Source of the DNA: Acidobacteria bacterium Mor1
GTDB lineage: Bacteria > Acidobacteriota > Polarisedimenticolia > Polarisedimenticolales > Polarisedimenticolaceae
Length of the DNA stretch: 64,000 nucleotides
NCBI GenBank assembly: GCA_001664505.1
Contig: CP011806.1
Coordinates: 2,234,487 to 2,298,486, forward strand
Direction of reading: 5' to 3'
The translations under genes were made by a program, and so were the position numbers. A model generated the notes under the pieces. The model saw only the letters and a list, made by a program, of their open reading frames with translations. It was not told where the DNA came from and made no database searches. Of the stretch, positions 28,700 to 37,543 are shown piece by piece. Each line of letters begins with the position of its first letter. Positions within the stretch are counted from its first letter, which is position 1.

Positions 28700-30616
28700 C
28701 TACTTCTCTTTGAGTTTTTGCTCGAGCAATTCGGCGGAGACATTCATGAAGTCCCACTCGGTGATCACACCGACCAGGCGCTCGTCCTTGACCACCGGCA
28801 GGCAACCGATGCGGTGCTCCCGCATCAACTCGATCGCCTCGAGAGTCGAGGCCTCGGGGCCGATGGTGTGGGGGTTGCGGCGCATCACGTCGCTGACCGG
28901 AATCTGCCGGCCATCCTGAGCGGTTCCGCCGCGAGCCATCAGTTTGAGGAGGGCGCGGTAGGAGATCAGGCCCACCAGGCGCTGTTCGTGATCTTCCACC
29001 GGGATGTGCCGGATCCGCTCCCATTCCATCAGGCTGGCGACCAGCTCCAGGGACTCGTCCTCGTGGACGGTGTACAGGTCGGTGGACATGTATTGTTCGA
29101 CCTTGAGGAAGTTGTGCTTCCAGCCTCCGGCTTCCTTGAGCTTGGCCGGCCCCCACTCGTGAACTGGCTCGCCGGAGTTCTGGCGTTCGATGGTCGCGGC
29201 GACCAGCGCGTTGAGCTGCTCGCTCTTGGTGCCCTGGCCACGCATCTGCCCGAGCGACTGGACCAGCCACTGGGAACCGGTCTGGTGCGAGCTGACCCGC
29301 TTGTCGATGATGCCGAGATAGCGCTCGACCTCATCCTCGGGGATGCCCCGCTTGAGCAGGCCTTCCTCGGCCAGGGGCATCAACTTGTCGCAGATCAGGT
29401 TGGTCGCGGGCAACACCTCGCCGTGGAGCCAGGTCAACTGGGCACCCAGCCCCTGACGCGCCGCCGAGGTGAAGTTCATCGCGGCGTCGGAGAAATCGAT
29501 CACCTGGGTGATGTCGCCGTAGCGGGCCGAGAGCGCGCTGATCAGTCCGAACCAGAAAGCGGAGTTGGCCACCTGGTCGATCACCGTCGGGCCCGAGGGC
29601 AGCACGCGGTTTTCGATGCGCAGGTGCGGCTTGCCGTTGAGGATGCCGTAGCAGGCGCGGTTCCAGCGGTAGACCGTGCCGTTGTGCAACCGCAGCGCCT
29701 TCAATTTCGGAATGCGCCCCTCGCGCAGATCCTGCAGTGAGTCGTCCTCGATGTCCGACGCGACCAGCGCACGGAAACGGGAGATGTCCTCCTGGAACAC
29801 CTCGAGCACCGAGTTGCGGCACCACTGGGTGCCGAAGGTCACCCGCGGGCTGCGATCCCGCAGGTGGTGGGTCGAGCTGCGGGTGTCGACCGCCTGCTGG
29901 AACAGCGCGATGCGGGTCTCCCGCCATAGTTGCCGCCCGAACAACAGCGGCGAGTTGGTCGCCGCCGCCAGCACCGGCGCAGCCACCACCTGGGACACGT
30001 TGTAGAGATTGGCGAACTCGTCGACCGCAACCTGGAAGTGAACCTGGAAGCTGGCGTTGCACGCCTCCAGCATCACGGTGTCGTGCTTGAGAATCAGTTC
30101 GTCGAGCCCCTTGATGTGGAACTCGTAGGCACCGCCGCGCATCTCGCTCATGGCGTTGTTCAACGCGTGATAGCGGGGCATCGGCGTCATGTTGTCCAGG
30201 CCCAGATCGGACTGGCGCATGGTCGGCAGGATGCCGGTCAGGCAGTGCTTGATGCCCTGGGATTCACCGACCTTGCGCAGCTTGGTCAACAGCTCGTTGA
30301 GCTGGTCTTCCATCGCGGTCAGGCATCCGGCGCCGAAGGTGCAGGGGTCGAGGTTGGCCTCGAGGTTGAAGAGGCCGAGTTCGGTGGTGAAGTGCTCGTC
30401 GTCGATGGCGTCGAGCATCTCCATCGCCGCAGGGGCCGGACGCCAGTTGGCGTCGACGAGGAACAGCTCCTGCTCGGCACCGATGCGGCGGATGCCGCTC
30501 TCGATCATGCCCTCTTCGATCATCAACTCCAGCGCACGCAGATCGCCCAGCAGGCGCCGCATGAACTGGCGTCGTTCATCCCCGGTAGCAGTTCCGAGGG
30601 ACTTCTTTTCACCCAT
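28700..30616 (-). CDS. GCS2-type carboxylate-amine ligase fused to tandem CBS domains
   Basis: 638 residues. The first ~490 residues match the GCS2 (glutamate-cysteine ligase 2) family: IGAEQELFLVDANWRP (active-site Glu), FNLEANLDPCTFGAG, CNASFQVHFQV, LRIENRVLPSGPTVIDQVAN. Residues about 510-625 are two CBS domains (MSTDLYTVHEDESLELVASLM and VSDVMRRNPHTIGPEAS). CBS pairs usually bind adenine nucleotides, so the ligase is probably regulated by energy status. It is co-transcribed with the zinc hydrolase at 27506. The reaction is not fixed by sequence: ATP-dependent amide formation on a glutamyl-like carboxylate is the family activity. Confidence 0.85.
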   Translation of the reverse strand: MGEKKSLGTATGDERRQFMRRLLGDLRALELMIEEGMIESGIRRIGAEQELFLVDANWRPAPAAMEMLDAIDDEHFTTELGLFNLEANLDPCTFGAGCLTAMEDQLNELLTKLRKVGESQGIKHCLTGILPTMRQSDLGLDNMTPMPRYHALNNAMSEMRGGAYEFHIKGLDELILKHDTVMLEACNASFQVHFQVAVDEFANLYNVSQVVAAPVLAAATNSPLLFGRQLWRETRIALFQQAVDTRSSTHHLRDRSPRVTFGTQWCRNSVLEVFQEDISRFRALVASDIEDDSLQDLREGRIPKLKALRLHNGTVYRWNRACYGILNGKPHLRIENRVLPSGPTVIDQVANSAFWFGLISALSARYGDITQVIDFSDAAMNFTSAARQGLGAQLTWLHGEVLPATNLICDKLMPLAEEGLLKRGIPEDEVERYLGIIDKRVSSHQTGSQWLVQSLGQMRGQGTKSEQLNALVAATIERQNSGEPVHEWGPAKLKEAGGWKHNFLKVEQYMSTDLYTVHEDESLELVASLMEWERIRHIPVEDHEQRLVGLISYRALLKLMARGGTAQDGRQIPVSDVMRRNPHTIGPEASTLEAIELMREHRIGCLPVVKDERLVGVITEWDFMNVSAELLEQKLKEK

Positions 30617-30759
30617 GGTTCACCCCGATGGCCGGTCCGGCTCCGTCGCGGAAGGACCCGAGCAGAGCATACCTCATGCGCGCCGGTTCGCCGTACCCAC
30701 GGCGACCTCCGTTCCGGTCTTCTTTCCAGGTACCCACCCGGCGGCCCAAAGTCAACGGA

Positions 30760-31701
30760 TCAGGCCTGTTTGGCGGCCTTTTTGCCGGACTTCTTGCCGG
30801 ACTTCCGGCTTTCGCGCCTGGCCCCGATCTTTTCCCAGAACTCGTCGCTCTTGCGGAACCGCAGGTGACCGTAGGCACCCTCGGCGACGAAGCTGTCGAC
30901 GTTCGCCATCAGCTCCTCGACGCGGTGCGGCATGGCCCAGGGCAGGGCCACGCAGCTCATCAGCGACGCGCCGGCCAGGGTGACCGGGGCCCGCTCGGCC
31001 TTGTCCACCTCGTCCTGGTAGAGCCGCCACAGACCTCGGATCGGAATCCAGCCCCGGCGGGGCTCCTCGGGAGCCTTCTCGGAGTTGTCGAAGGGAACCG
31101 CCGCGGTGACCCAGCCGTCGCGCCCGGGCGCGATCAAGGCGAAATCGTCACCCAAGGAGGGCCGGGGGGCGGAAAGTTCGACCGCCGTCGTCTTGCCCGA
31201 ATTGGAGCCGCCGGCGAAGATCACCGCCTTGCCCTCGTCGATCACCCCGGCGCCGTGAATGGCGAAGCCCCCTGCGTCCACCGCCGCCTCGGCGACCACG
31301 TAGCGCACTGCGTTCTCGAGGCTGCGCCCCACGGGCTCGCGCTCCAGGGGGGTCAGCGCCACGGTCCAGACACCGGGCTCGTCCCGGCAGAGGCAGAAGG
31401 CGTAGGAGACGATCAGGACCCTGCCGTCGACCTGCTCGGCCTCGATCCGATAGGTCTCTCCCCGGCGAGCGCGCAGCCAGGGTTTGTCCTCTTCGCTGCG
31501 CCGCACCCGTATCTCGGGGGTCCCCACCGCGGGCTCGTCGACCGAGAGGAAACCGCCCCAGCGAGCGTCGAGCACCTCGGCCATGGCGGTGTCGAGACCG
31601 GTCAGGCGAAAGCACCAGTCCCCTAGAGTCAGCACCCGGGTGACATCACCGTGGGGCTCCTGGGCCTGATCGTAGCGGGTGGCCAGACGTTCGAGATCCA
31701 T
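30760..31701 (-). CDS. HPr-kinase-like P-loop protein
   Basis: 313 residues. The centre carries a Walker A motif in the HprK context: AIHGAGVIDEGKAVIFAGG then SNSGKTT, followed by LGDDFALIA, which corresponds to the HprK nucleotide/metal site (DD). The C-terminal part ends in a Lys/Arg-rich tail (RRESRKSGKKSGKKAAK). The N-terminal ~130 residues are the variable domain of such standalone kinases or phosphatases. No HPr or PTS genes are seen here. It is divergent from glutamate-cysteine ligase (85 bp) and lies upstream of the GCS2-CBS operon on the same strand. Substrate unknown. Confidence 0.72.
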   Translation of the reverse strand: MDLERLATRYDQAQEPHGDVTRVLTLGDWCFRLTGLDTAMAEVLDARWGGFLSVDEPAVGTPEIRVRRSEEDKPWLRARRGETYRIEAEQVDGRVLIVSYAFCLCRDEPGVWTVALTPLEREPVGRSLENAVRYVVAEAAVDAGGFAIHGAGVIDEGKAVIFAGGSNSGKTTAVELSAPRPSLGDDFALIAPGRDGWVTAAVPFDNSEKAPEEPRRGWIPIRGLWRLYQDEVDKAERAPVTLAGASLMSCVALPWAMPHRVEELMANVDSFVAEGAYGHLRFRKSDEFWEKIGARRESRKSGKKSGKKAAKQA

Positions 31702-31786
31702 CGGCGCAGTTTAGCAGCCGGCCGTGCGGTACACGTCCCGGGCGCCGAGGCCCTGCTAGAATGCACGCCCTATCAGGAGCCCCCGG

Positions 31787-33052
31787 ATGAGCCGCACCGA
31801 TCCCCTCCCGCTGAGCCGCGAGCGTTTTCTCGAGTACTTCCGCCAGGCGCAGAAGCCCCGCGAGTCGTGGCTTGTGGGCATGGAGATGGAGCGGATGGCC
31901 CGCCACGCCCGGACCGGCCGGCCCCTGCCCTACGACGGTCAGAGCCCGTCGATCCTCGAGATCCTGCGCTACCTGCGCCAGCACCGGGGCGGATCGCCGA
32001 TCTACGAGGGAGAGCATCTGATCGCCCTCGACGCCGACTGGGGCTCGATCTCCCTGGAGCCCGGCGGCCAGGTGGAGTGGTCCTCCCGGCCTGCCGCCGA
32101 CCTCGCCGAACTGGAGGGGCACCTCCAGGCTCACCTGGAGATCTCGACCAAGGCCGCCGAGGAGCTCGGGGTGCGCTGGATCGACCTGGGTGTCGATCCG
32201 GACCATCACGTCGACGAGATGCCCTGGATGCCCAAGGCCCGCTACAAGATCATGCGCCCCTACATGGGCGCCCGGGGCCGGCTGGCCCACCGGATGATGA
32301 CCCAGACCGCCAGCATCCAGTGCGCCTACGACTTCGCCTCGCCGGAAGACTGGACCCGCAAGTTCAAGGCGGCGGCGTTGATGGCCCCGGTCGCCGTGGC
32401 GCTCTTCGCCAACTCCTCCCAGGTCGAGGGCCGGGACTCGGGCTACCGCTCCTTCCGCCAGGCGATCTGGCGGGAGACCGCGCCCGAACGCTGCGGCCTG
32501 CCCCCGGTGGTATTCGAGCCGGACTTCGGCATGGAGCGCTGGCTGGACTGGATCTGCGAGGTCCCCAGCATGTTCCGCTACCGGGTGCGGGGCCTGGTGC
32601 CCTGCGGCGGCGTCCCCTTCAGCAGCCTGATGGAAAAGCAGGGCTGCGACGCCCTGCGGGACGAGGACTGGGAGCTGCACCTCTCATCGATCTTCACCGA
32701 CGTGCGCGCCTACTCCTATATCGAAGTGCGCATCGCCGACCTGCTGCCGCCGGACCTGCTGATGACCGTGCCGACCTTCTGGACCGGGCTGCTCTATCAC
32801 GAGGACGGGCTGGATGCGGCGCAACGCCTGGGCGAGAGCTGGGACGACTACACCGCCTGGGTCGATGCGCTCAACGCCGCCGGCAAGCAGGGGCTGGATG
32901 CCTCTCCCGGCGGGCGGTCGCTGCGGGAGTGCGCCGCCGAGATCCTGAAGGTGGCGTCGGCGAACCTGGGCACTGCACCCTGCGTGGGCGACGTCGACGC
33001 ATCCCGGGCCCACCTGGCGCGGCTCGCGGCGCGCCACGACCTGACGATCTAG
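31787..33052 (+). CDS. Glutamate-cysteine ligase
   Basis: 421 residues with AGGAG 7 bp before the ATG. Sequence matches the plant/alphaproteobacterial GCS type: VGMEMERMA near the N-terminus, ISLEPGGQVEWSS (substrate-binding), YMGARGRLAHRMMTQTASIQ, VFEPDFGMERWLDW and YSYIEVRIADLLPP. The family catalyses ATP-dependent joining of glutamate and cysteine to give gamma-glutamylcysteine for thiol synthesis. A gshB partner was not found in the window. The GCS2-CBS protein at 28700 belongs to a related but distinct group. Confidence 0.9.
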   Translation: MSRTDPLPLSRERFLEYFRQAQKPRESWLVGMEMERMARHARTGRPLPYDGQSPSILEILRYLRQHRGGSPIYEGEHLIALDADWGSISLEPGGQVEWSSRPAADLAELEGHLQAHLEISTKAAEELGVRWIDLGVDPDHHVDEMPWMPKARYKIMRPYMGARGRLAHRMMTQTASIQCAYDFASPEDWTRKFKAAALMAPVAVALFANSSQVEGRDSGYRSFRQAIWRETAPERCGLPPVVFEPDFGMERWLDWICEVPSMFRYRVRGLVPCGGVPFSSLMEKQGCDALRDEDWELHLSSIFTDVRAYSYIEVRIADLLPPDLLMTVPTFWTGLLYHEDGLDAAQRLGESWDDYTAWVDALNAAGKQGLDASPGGRSLRECAAEILKVASANLGTAPCVGDVDASRAHLARLAARHDLTI

Positions 33053-33153
33053 CGTCAGCAGCGCCGCAGATCGCCCGGCCACCCGTGGAGCGGGGTGGTA
33101 CCATCTGGCTCTGCCCCGAAAAACCTGGAATCGAACTCAAGGAGATGTCGATC

Positions 33154-34521
33154 ATGGCCTCTGTGTCCGCCTACTTGCGTAAGAACCGTCAGCGCAATCT
33201 GGACGAACTCATCGATCTGCTGCGCATTCCGAGCATCAGCACCGATCCCGGGCGCAACAAGGACGTGCGCAAGGCCGCCCAGTTCGTCAAGAAGCACCTG
33301 GCCGATTCGGGCTGCACCAAGACCGAACTGATCGACACCCCGGGACACCCGATCGTTTACGGCGAGTGGATGAAGGCTCCCAAGGGCGCGCCGACGGTGC
33401 TGGTCTACGGCCACTACGACGTGCAGCCGCCGGAACCGCTGGACCTGTGGGAAACGCCCCCCTTCGAGCCGACCATTCGCAAGGGCAAGCTGTTCGCTCG
33501 CGGCTCCGCCGACGACAAGGGTCAGTACATCATTCACCCCAACGCGCTCCGGGCCCATCTCGAGACCAACGGCACCTGCCCGGTCAACGTCAAGTTCCTG
33601 ATCGAGGGCGAAGAGGAGATCGGCTCGCCGAACCTCGACCCGTTCATCAAGAAGAACCTGAAGAAGCTGAAGTGCGACGTGGTCGTGATCAGCGACACCC
33701 ACATGATGGGCAAGAAAACCCCGTCGATCTGCCACGGCCTGCGCGGGCTGGCCTACCTCGAGATCGAGGTCACCGGCACCAAGGCGGACCTGCACTCGGG
33801 CACCTTCGGCGGCGCGGTGGTCAACCCGGCCAACGCCCTGGTCGAGATGCTGGCGACCCTCAAGGACGCCCGGGGCAAGATCAAGGTCCACGGCTTCTAC
33901 GACGACGTGCGCAAGCTGACGCCGAAAGAACGCCGCGAGTACAAGAAGCTGCCCCACGACGACGAGAAGTACCGCCGCTCCCTGGGTGCTCCGGCGCTGT
34001 GGGGTGAAAAGGGCTTCAGCACCCTCGAGCGTATCTCCGCCCGTCCGACCCTGGACATCAACGGCATCTGGGGCGGCTACCAGGGCGAGGGCGCCAAGAC
34101 GGTGATCCCGGCCAAGGCCTACGCCAAGATCTCCTGCCGCCTGGTCCCCGATCAGGACTCCAAGGACATCGCCAAGAAGGTCCAGGCCTATCTCAAGCTG
34201 GTCTCTCCCGACTCGGTTAAGGTCAAGGTCAAGAGCCTTCACGGCGGCGAGGCCTGGGTCGCGCCGACCGACCACCCCGCGCTCCAGGCGGGAAGCCGCG
34301 CCTTCAAGCGCGCCTTCGGCAAGGATGCGCTGTTCACCCGCGAGGGTGGATCGATCCCGGTCGTGGCGACCTTCGACAAGCTGATGAAGGTGCCGACGGT
34401 GCTGCTCGGCATCGGTCTGCCCGACGACGGGCTCCACGCCCCCAACGAGAAGATGGACGTGGATCAGTTCCACCGCGGAACCGAGGCGGCGGCGTACCTG
34501 CTGGAAGAGTTGGCCCGCTAG
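33154..34521 (+). CDS. M20-family dipeptidase
   Basis: 455 residues from the ATG at 33154; AAGGAG sits 9 bp upstream, whereas the in-frame ATG at 33145 directly abuts it. Metal-ligand motifs of the M20 family are seen: VYGHYDVQP (His), GSADDKGQ (Asp), IEGEEEIGS (catalytic Glu-Glu) and later LHSGTFGG. The C-terminal GLPDDGLHAPNEKM supplies the last His. This class cleaves dipeptides or N-acyl peptides in the cytosol. The 3' end overlaps the convergent sigma-54 regulator by 4 bp. Confidence 0.93.
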   Translation: MASVSAYLRKNRQRNLDELIDLLRIPSISTDPGRNKDVRKAAQFVKKHLADSGCTKTELIDTPGHPIVYGEWMKAPKGAPTVLVYGHYDVQPPEPLDLWETPPFEPTIRKGKLFARGSADDKGQYIIHPNALRAHLETNGTCPVNVKFLIEGEEEIGSPNLDPFIKKNLKKLKCDVVVISDTHMMGKKTPSICHGLRGLAYLEIEVTGTKADLHSGTFGGAVVNPANALVEMLATLKDARGKIKVHGFYDDVRKLTPKERREYKKLPHDDEKYRRSLGAPALWGEKGFSTLERISARPTLDINGIWGGYQGEGAKTVIPAKAYAKISCRLVPDQDSKDIAKKVQAYLKLVSPDSVKVKVKSLHGGEAWVAPTDHPALQAGSRAFKRAFGKDALFTREGGSIPVVATFDKLMKVPTVLLGIGLPDDGLHAPNEKMDVDQFHRGTEAAAYLLEELAR

Positions 34522-36059
34522 GCGCGTCCGGCGCTTTTCGCCGGGATTCCCAACTTTCGCATCCGGAAGCGGAGTGTGCTCGGGTTCATCCCGAGCAACT
34601 CCGCGGCTCCGCCCGGACCGGAAACCCGCCAACGCGTCGCCTGCAACACATGGCGGATGTGCTCCGCCATCGCCTCGTCCAGAGTCTGAATTGCCGGCGT
34701 CGTCGTTTCCGAGTGTCGCGACGATACGGAACGACCGGGGCGGAGAGGGGGAAACACGAGCAGGTCAGGCGGCGAAACGATCAGGGCCCGCTCGACGATG
34801 TTCTGCAACTCCCGCACGTTGCCCGGCCAGTCGTAGGCCTGCAGTCGCTCCAGATCCCGGTTCGAGATCCGCGGTGTAACCCGCCGGCTGAGCTCCTGAG
34901 ACTTCCGCGCGACGAAGTACTGCACCAGCGACGGTATGTCCTCCCTGCGTAGACGGAGGGGCGGAATCCGGATCGGCAACACGTTGAGCCGGTACCAGAG
35001 GTCTTCGCGAAACTCCCCTTCCCGCACCATTCGGTCCAGATCTCGATGTGTTGCTGCGATCACCCGGACATCAACCTCGATCGGTTCCGTGCCGCCGACC
35101 CGCTCGAAGCGCCGCTCCTGCAGCACACGCAACAGTTTGACCTGCGCGTCAGCACTCAACTCGCCGATCTCGTCGAAGAAGAGTGTCCCGCCGTGGGCTC
35201 GCTCGAAGCGCCCGCGCTTCCGCTGCAGCGCCCCGGTGAAAGCGCCTTTCTCGTGGCCGAAGAGCTCGCTATCCAGCAGCGTGTCGGGAACGGCGCCGCA
35301 CTGAATCGAGATCATCGGGCCGCCGTTGCGAGTTGACGCGGCATGGATCGCGTTGGCCACGATCTCCTTGCCGGTCCCGGTCTCTCCGAGGAGAAGCACC
35401 GAGCTACTTGCCGACGCCACCTGACGCACCTGCTCCATCACCTGCCGCAGCCCGAAGTCGGCACCTACAACCTCGTTACCGATAGAGCGTTTGAGATCTG
35501 CACTCAGCGCCCGGTTATCTTCGGACAGCTTCTCCTTGATGCGGTGCAGGTCGCGGTAGCGCCGGGCGTTGCCCATGGCGATGGTCATCGGCTCCCGTAC
35601 CGACTCCAGCAGAGAGACATGCTCCGGCTCGAACCGGTCCAGACCGTTGGACCACGCGAGCAACGCACCCATGACTTCGGATCCGAGCTGAAGCCGGGTG
35701 AAGATCGCCGAGCAACGTTCGAGGCCGGGGAAGAGCGCGAGCAAACCCGGCGGCACGCCGTCGGGCCGGTTGATGCAGAGGGTCGGGGGCCCGCTCTCGC
35801 TGCGCACGTAGGTCAAACCTTCGCCCGACAGGCGGATGCCTCCAGCGTCGTCTTCCCAGAGCGGCTCCACGTCGGGGTCGGACGCCAGAGCCACGGTTTC
35901 AATCCGCAGCGCCTCGACGTTGGAGAAACCGAGACCGATCGCGTTCACCGGCATCCGACCGCGCATGTACTCAAATGCGGCCTCCAACGCCGGCTCGATC
36001 TCGAGGCTGCCGCAGATGCGGAGCGTCACCTCACGGAAGAACTCACGCTCAATCGACAT
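34518..36059 (-). CDS. Sigma-54-dependent transcriptional activator with GAF-like sensor domain
   Basis: 513 residues from the Met of MSIEREFF, chosen because GGAAGGG precedes it; the longer frame covers the operator palindromes and is not coding. The N-terminal ~190 residues resemble the GAF sensor of FhlA-like proteins, followed by a linker (RIKEKLSEDNRALSADL). The AAA+ domain has Walker A GETGTGKE, the sigma-54-contacting loop GAFTGA and FDEIGELSADAQ. The C-terminal Fis-type HTH is GGAAELLGMNPSTLRFRMRKL. Two matching palindromes and a sigma-54-like promoter lie in the divergent gap, so it likely activates the operon at 36251. Confidence 0.93.
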   Translation of the reverse strand: MSIEREFFREVTLRICGSLEIEPALEAAFEYMRGRMPVNAIGLGFSNVEALRIETVALASDPDVEPLWEDDAGGIRLSGEGLTYVRSESGPPTLCINRPDGVPPGLLALFPGLERCSAIFTRLQLGSEVMGALLAWSNGLDRFEPEHVSLLESVREPMTIAMGNARRYRDLHRIKEKLSEDNRALSADLKRSIGNEVVGADFGLRQVMEQVRQVASASSSVLLLGETGTGKEIVANAIHAASTRNGGPMISIQCGAVPDTLLDSELFGHEKGAFTGALQRKRGRFERAHGGTLFFDEIGELSADAQVKLLRVLQERRFERVGGTEPIEVDVRVIAATHRDLDRMVREGEFREDLWYRLNVLPIRIPPLRLRREDIPSLVQYFVARKSQELSRRVTPRISNRDLERLQAYDWPGNVRELQNIVERALIVSPPDLLVFPPLRPGRSVSSRHSETTTPAIQTLDEAMAEHIRHVLQATRWRVSGPGGAAELLGMNPSTLRFRMRKLGIPAKSAGRA

Positions 36060-36072
36060 CACACCCTTCCCA

Positions 36073-36135
36073 GAATTCGCAATATTTTGCGAATTCAAGA
36101 ATATACCACGCTCACAATTCGCAATATGCTGCGAA
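36073..36135. promoter_or_regulatory. Two palindromic upstream activator sites
   Basis: Site 1 is TTCGCA-ATATTT-TGCGAA (36076-36093), within a longer palindrome GAATTCGCAA-TATT-TTGCGAATTC (36073-36096). Site 2 is TTCGCA-ATATGC-TGCGAA (36118-36135). The two share arms and ATAT cores, and their centres are 42 bp apart (about four helical turns), so both face the same side of the DNA. They lie upstream of a sigma-54-like promoter and immediately before the activator gene. Most probably they are the activator's binding sites. Confidence 0.65.
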
Positions 36136-36186
36136 AAGATCGGCCTCAAAACGCACAACTCTTTTATTTTCAGATAATAAGCGATA

Positions 36187-36202
36187 CGGCACGCTTATCG
36201 CT
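36187..36202 (+). promoter_or_regulatory. Candidate sigma-54 (-24/-12) promoter
   Basis: CGGCACG-CTTA-TCGCT: the invariant GG (36188-36189) and GC (36200-36201) are separated by exactly 10 bp, as in TGGCACG-N4-TTGCT, with one mismatch in each element. It lies about 50-65 bp after site 2 of the palindromes and about 50 bp before the ATG at 36251. Confidence 0.5.
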
Positions 36203-36250
36203 AAATGTGGCCTCGCGAGCGCGAATCCTTTGCTCCCCGGGACCACGCTG

Positions 36251-36619
36251 ATGAAGCCCAACCGCCACCGCAACAGCCCCAGGACAGGAGCCGCAGGGTG
36301 CGATGGCCCTGAGCTGCCCTCGGGCAAGTGGATCGAATGGATTCGAGTCCGGTCGTCGAAAGACGCGCTGCAGAGAGTGATGCACAGCTTGAGGTCACAG
36401 CTCGAAGCGTTGACCGCCTCGACATCCAGTGCCGAGACCTTTCTGCTTCAGCACGCGATGTACGAGGGGGACCTAGCCCTGGTGATCGTCTGGCGGACCG
36501 ATGACCCACCACGTAAGAGTCGCGAAGGTCTGGCGATCGCCGAGCGCCTCGAAGAAAACGGAACCGTCGACCATGCGGTCTGGCGGCAGACAACGCCCCT
36601 GTGGGGATCACCACAGTAG
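36251..36619 (+). CDS. Small unknown protein, first gene of sigma-54-linked operon
   Basis: 122 residues from the ATG at 36251; no strong ribosome site. The sequence KWIEWIRVRSSKDALQRVM...FLLQHAMYEGDLALVIVW loosely resembles small ferredoxin-like (antibiotic monooxygenase-type) folds, but no family is certain. It is followed 21 bp later by an alpha/beta hydrolase and then an SRPBCC protein, so it is probably part of the same transcript controlled by the activator at 34518. Confidence 0.6.
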   Translation: MKPNRHRNSPRTGAAGCDGPELPSGKWIEWIRVRSSKDALQRVMHSLRSQLEALTASTSSAETFLLQHAMYEGDLALVIVWRTDDPPRKSREGLAIAERLEENGTVDHAVWRQTTPLWGSPQ

Positions 36620-36640
36620 TGCGGAAAGGAAGTACGTCCG

Positions 36641-37537
36641 ATGTTCGGAAAAATGGTCTCAGACATGATGGTCAAGCCGCACCAGTCGCCTCTGTTCGAC
36701 GACCCGGCTAACTACGGGATGGACTACGAGAACGTCAGCTTCCAGACCGAGGACGGGGTCACTTTGCGCGGCTGGATGATCGACGGGGGCTCCGACCGTG
36801 TGGTCATCCAGACCCACTTCGGGGTGCAGTGCAACCGGGCCGGCTACGACCCCAAGGGCAAGGGTCTGATCAAGATGTGGAAGAGGCCGATCGCCTTCCT
36901 GCGACAAGCGCGTCACTTTCAGCAGAACGGCTACTCGGTGCTTATGTACGACATGCGAAACCACGGCGAGAGCGACCTCGGCACCTGCCCCTGGATCTCC
37001 TGGGGGCCTGAAGAAGCCAAGGACGTGATCGCCGCCACCAGATTTGTCTCGGACCACCCGCGCTACCAGCAAGCCGAGATCGGGCTTCTCGGCATCTGTA
37101 TGGGTTCGGTCTCGACGACCTACGCTTTCGGCATGGGCAAGCAAGGCCTGGGACGATTCGAAAACATCAAGGCGACGGTCGCCGTCCAACCGCTGCACTA
37201 CAGAGAATTCGTCAAGGCCTTCGGCATGCCCGGCTTCCTCAATCGCGCGGGCGGCAAAACCTCCCTGGAGCGGCTAGGCTTCGACCTGAACGAAAGAACG
37301 TTCATGAGCGACGTGCATCACATCACCTTGCCTACCATGGTCATCCAGAACCGCAACGATCCCTGGACCGACCCGGCCCTGGTGCAACGATACTACGACC
37401 AGTTGGGCGGCGAGAAGGAGCTGCTCTGGCTTGACCTGGCCAAGAGCCGGGCCGCGGCCTACGACTACCTCGGCACCAACCCGGAAGTCCTGACTCGCTT
37501 CTTCGACCATCACCTCGGAACCGGGGCTCACGGGTAG
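36641..37537 (+). CDS. Alpha/beta hydrolase with GxCxG nucleophile elbow
   Basis: 298 residues. The fold is shown by LRGWMIDGG, YSVLMYDMRNHGESDLG (oxyanion region and HGES), and ITLPTMVIQNRNDPWTDP (acid residue strand). The nucleophile elbow is LLGICMGSV, that is G-x-C-x-G rather than G-x-S-x-G, as in dienelactone hydrolase. The usual catalytic His near the C-terminus is not obvious: the expected place reads AKSRAAAYDYL. It may still act as a thioester/ester hydrolase with a variant triad, or may be inactive. Second gene of the sigma-54-linked operon. Confidence 0.8.
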   Translation: MFGKMVSDMMVKPHQSPLFDDPANYGMDYENVSFQTEDGVTLRGWMIDGGSDRVVIQTHFGVQCNRAGYDPKGKGLIKMWKRPIAFLRQARHFQQNGYSVLMYDMRNHGESDLGTCPWISWGPEEAKDVIAATRFVSDHPRYQQAEIGLLGICMGSVSTTYAFGMGKQGLGRFENIKATVAVQPLHYREFVKAFGMPGFLNRAGGKTSLERLGFDLNERTFMSDVHHITLPTMVIQNRNDPWTDPALVQRYYDQLGGEKELLWLDLAKSRAAAYDYLGTNPEVLTRFFDHHLGTGAHG

Positions 37538-37543
37538 GTTGCC

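Noticed and set aside
33055-34632. A 525-residue minus-strand open frame opposite the M20 dipeptidase
   Set aside because: Antisense shadow with no domain motif; the M20 gene has complete metal motifs and a good ribosome site.
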